NCBI GenBank assembly: GCA_900555735.1
Contig: USMI01000014.1
Location: 1 to 24,215, forward strand
DNA: 24,215 nt
DNA from: an uncultured Eubacteriales bacterium
Lineage (GTDB): Bacteria; Bacillota; Clostridia; Oscillospirales; Oscillospiraceae
Direction of reading: 5' to 3'
The position numbers and the translations under genes were made by a program. Positions 22,698-24,215 of this stretch are shown piece by piece. The notes under the pieces are model-generated. The model had not been told where the DNA came from, searched no databases, and worked only from the letters and a program-made list of their open reading frames with translations. How positions within the stretch are numbered: the first letter of the stretch is position 1; every line of letters begins with the position of its first letter.

Positions 22698-23936
22698 TTA
22701 CTTGGCAAGGATCTTCTTCAAGCGGGCGAAGCGGGGGAGGGAATCCTCCTTGGGCAGATCAGGCTCACCCTGAATCAGCGGCAGAGCGTACTCGATGAAC
22801 TGGTGGTTGACATAATTCCCATCCTCGTTGATCCACTCGCGGGGGATCTTCTTCTCCACGTTGGCCACCTCCATCAGGGGGATCAGCTTGGTGCGGCAGG
22901 CGTACTTGCCATCCTTGATGCCGCGCTCGAAACCGATCATGCGGCCGTTGATGCCGTTGACGGCGTTCTCCACGGCCACCTTGCCGGCCATGTAGCTCTC
23001 CTCAATATCGGTCTCGGAGGCCAGATGGGCGCCGCAGCGCTGCAGCAGGTTCAGCTCGATACCGCGGACCTTGGCGCCGGTCTCCTCCTTCAGCACCTGC
23101 GCCAGAATGGCAGCCAGACCGCCCAGTTGAGCATGGCCGAAGCCATCGTTGGCGGCCACCTTCGCCTCGGAGACGAAGTCGCCGTCGGCGTAATGGATGC
23201 CCTCGGACACGGCCACGATGCAGCTGCCCTTTTCGGCGTAGACGCGCTTGACATCGTTGATGAAGTCCTGCATGTTGAAGTCCAGTTCCGGCAGGTAGAT
23301 CAGGTCGGGGCCTGCGCCGTGGATACCGGCCAGCGCGGAGGCGGCAGTCAGCCAGCCGGCGTGACGGCCCATAATCTCCATCACCACGATCATACCGGTA
23401 TCGTAGACGTGAGCATCCTGATAGACCTCCATCATGGAGGTGGCGATATACTTGGCGGCGGAGGCGTAGCCGGGGCAGTGGTCAGTGCCGAACAGGTCGT
23501 TGTCGATGGTCTTGGGTACACCCATCACGCGGCAGTCATAGCCCACGGACTGCATGTAGTTGTTGATCTTGTTGCAGGTATCCATGGAGTCGTTGCCGCC
23601 GTTATAGAAGAAGTAACGGACATTGTGCTTCTTGAACACCTCAAGGATGCGCTTGTAATCGGTGTCGTCCAGCTCGGGATCGGCGATCTTATAACGGCAG
23701 GAGCCAAGGGCAGAGGAGGGGGTGTACTTCAAAAGCCGCAGCTCCTCGGGGTCCTCCAGTCCCATGTCGAACAGGCGATCATTCAAAACGCCCTTGATAC
23801 CGTGCTCGGCACCCAGCACTTGGGTGATGGCGCCGGACTTCAGCGCCGTGTCGATGACGCCGTAAGCGCTGGCGTTGATAACGGACGTAGGGCCGCCGGA
23901 TTGGCCGATGATACAGGCACCTCTCAGTTCATTCAT
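22698..23936 (-). CDS. pfp: 6-phosphofructokinase, pyrophosphate-dependent type
   Basis: This 412-residue enzyme phosphorylates fructose 6-phosphate to fructose 1,6-bisphosphate. Motifs are IIGQSGGPTSVINAS (9-23), YNGGNDSMDT (111-120), PKTIDNDL (141-148) and MEIMGRHAGW (186-195). Asp in GGND and Lys in PKTIDND replace the two glycines (GGDGS, PGTIDND) used by ATP enzymes, which points to pyrophosphate as phosphoryl donor and a reversible reaction. The usual first Asp of GGDDS is Asn here. ATG 23936 follows GGAGGT (23949-23944) by seven bases; the TTG at 23951 overlaps that site. It is divergent from the aldolase gene, whose substrate is its product, across a large palindrome containing promoters for both. 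Donor specificity is inferred from residues only. Confidence 0.9.
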   Translation of the reverse strand: MNELRGACIIGQSGGPTSVINASAYGVIDTALKSGAITQVLGAEHGIKGVLNDRLFDMGLEDPEELRLLKYTPSSALGSCRYKIADPELDDTDYKRILEVFKKHNVRYFFYNGGNDSMDTCNKINNYMQSVGYDCRVMGVPKTIDNDLFGTDHCPGYASAAKYIATSMMEVYQDAHVYDTGMIVVMEIMGRHAGWLTAASALAGIHGAGPDLIYLPELDFNMQDFINDVKRVYAEKGSCIVAVSEGIHYADGDFVSEAKVAANDGFGHAQLGGLAAILAQVLKEETGAKVRGIELNLLQRCGAHLASETDIEESYMAGKVAVENAVNGINGRMIGFERGIKDGKYACRTKLIPLMEVANVEKKIPREWINEDGNYVNHQFIEYALPLIQGEPDLPKEDSLPRFARLKKILAK

Positions 23937-23966
23937 ATCAATTACCTCCAAATTTATGGAATTTAA

Positions 23967-24011
23967 TGTTTACAACCGGTATTTTACCATGTAAAATACC
24001 GGTTGTAAACA
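23967..24011. promoter_or_regulatory. 45-bp palindrome with mirror-image promoters between pfk and fba
   Basis: Two 21-base arms, perfect inverted repeats of each other (23967-23987 and 23991-24011), flank a central CAT. Because of the symmetry each strand carries TTTACA, 17 bases, TAAAAT: 23969-23974 and 23992-23997 on plus, 24009-24004 and 23986-23981 on minus. Both hexamers match the vegetative consensus at five of six positions. The region has no T-run, so it is unlikely to be a terminator; it may also bind a regulator. Confidence 0.75.
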
Positions 24012-24019
24012 GTTTGTAC

Positions 24020-24047
24020 TTGCAAAAACAAAAAAATATGATACAAT
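24020..24047 (+). promoter_or_regulatory. Second fba promoter
   Basis: TTGCAA (24020-24025), 16 bases and extended -10 TGA-TACAAT (24039-24047) form a good plus-strand promoter just downstream of the palindrome. The leader to fba would be about 57 bases. Confidence 0.65.
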
Positions 24048-24109
24048 AGGAATGTTCCAAACAACAGGTGCAATCTGCATTGTAATTTTATTGTGAAGGA
24101 GATATGATT

Positions 24110-24215
24110 ATGCCACTGGTAACTTCCAAGGAAATGTTTGCAAAGGCATACGACGGCGGTTACGCCATCGGCGCGTTCAACGTCAACAACATGGAGATCG
24201 TGCAGGGTATCACCG
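24110..24215 (+). CDS. fba: Class II fructose-bisphosphate aldolase, 3' end outside window
   Basis: Only the first 35 residues are visible, starting MPLVTSKEMFAKAYDGGYA and continuing IGAFNVNNMEIVQGIT. This N-terminus, with YAIGAFNVNN, is characteristic of zinc-dependent class II aldolases, which split fructose 1,6-bisphosphate into two triose phosphates. I chose ATG 24110, eight bases after AAGGAG (24096-24101); ATG 24104 is in frame but only two bases from that site. The zinc ligands and catalytic Asp are beyond the window edge. Its position divergent from phosphofructokinase supports the glycolytic role. Confidence 0.9.
   Translation, partial: MPLVTSKEMFAKAYDGGYAIGAFNVNNMEIVQGIT

Noticed and set aside
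22689..23966. 425-codon plus-strand frame opposite the phosphofructokinase gene
   Set aside because: It is antisense to a clearly conserved enzyme, is rich in Val, Leu, Gly and Asp as G+C-rich antisense frames are, has no recognised motif, and crosses the terminator side and promoter palindrome.

Overview
The window looks like a chromosomal segment of a spore-forming, G+C-rich member of the Clostridia, plausibly Oscillospiraceae-like. The grounds are a complete spoIVA sporulation gene, the tig-clpP-clpX-lon-engB order typical of Firmicutes, strong AGGAGG-type ribosome binding sites, a PPi-type phosphofructokinase, and a selenium-type xanthine dehydrogenase homologue of the kind found in anaerobic Firmicutes. 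The taxonomic call is inference; no 16S rRNA or tRNA gene was seen.

Layout. (1) 1-1083 is the 3' part of a DDE transposase gene entering from the left edge; its insertion sequence ends just upstream of rnhB. (2) 1160-3827 is a tight plus-strand run: rnhB, yraN, an M19 dipeptidase and a metallophosphoesterase. (3) 3940-10269 is a protein quality-control block: trigger factor, ClpP, ClpX, Lon and the ribosome-assembly GTPase EngB, with an internal hairpin between clpX and lon and a bidirectional terminator at the end. (4) 10070-12241 is a divergent pair: an EamA/DMT permease (minus) and a LysR-type regulator (plus), with a perfect inverted repeat between them. As given, the permease frame runs through its terminator without a stop codon. 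(5) 12366-19512 is a molybdenum-hydroxylase island: a fused [2Fe-2S]/Mo-binding enzyme resembling selenium-dependent xanthine dehydrogenase, a MocA/YgfJ-type cytidylyltransferase on the minus strand, and a three-subunit xdhA-xdhB-xdhC operon. A convergent TetR-type gene (19571-20140) closes it. (6) 20314-22654 holds spoIVA with a good sigma-E-like promoter, then coaX. (7) 22698-24215 holds PPi-dependent phosphofructokinase (minus) and the start of a class II fructose-bisphosphate aldolase (plus), divergent around a 45-bp near-perfect palindrome that contains mirror-image promoters.

How the genes work together. Trigger factor, ClpXP and Lon cover folding and turnover of new or damaged proteins. 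In the molybdenum island MocA would supply a cytidylated molybdopterin cofactor to two different hydroxylases, one with its iron-sulphur domain fused and one with separate FAD and iron-sulphur subunits; their substrates (purines such as xanthine are the best guess) cannot be fixed from sequence. The divergent pfk and fba genes encode consecutive glycolytic steps.

The most unusual signals are the stop-less permease frame across an intrinsic terminator, the palindromic pfk/fba promoter region, the palindrome on the xdhA -10 element, and the leader of the permease gene. No CRISPR array, tRNA, rRNA or complete mobile element was found, and no gene-free stretch exceeds 300 bases.
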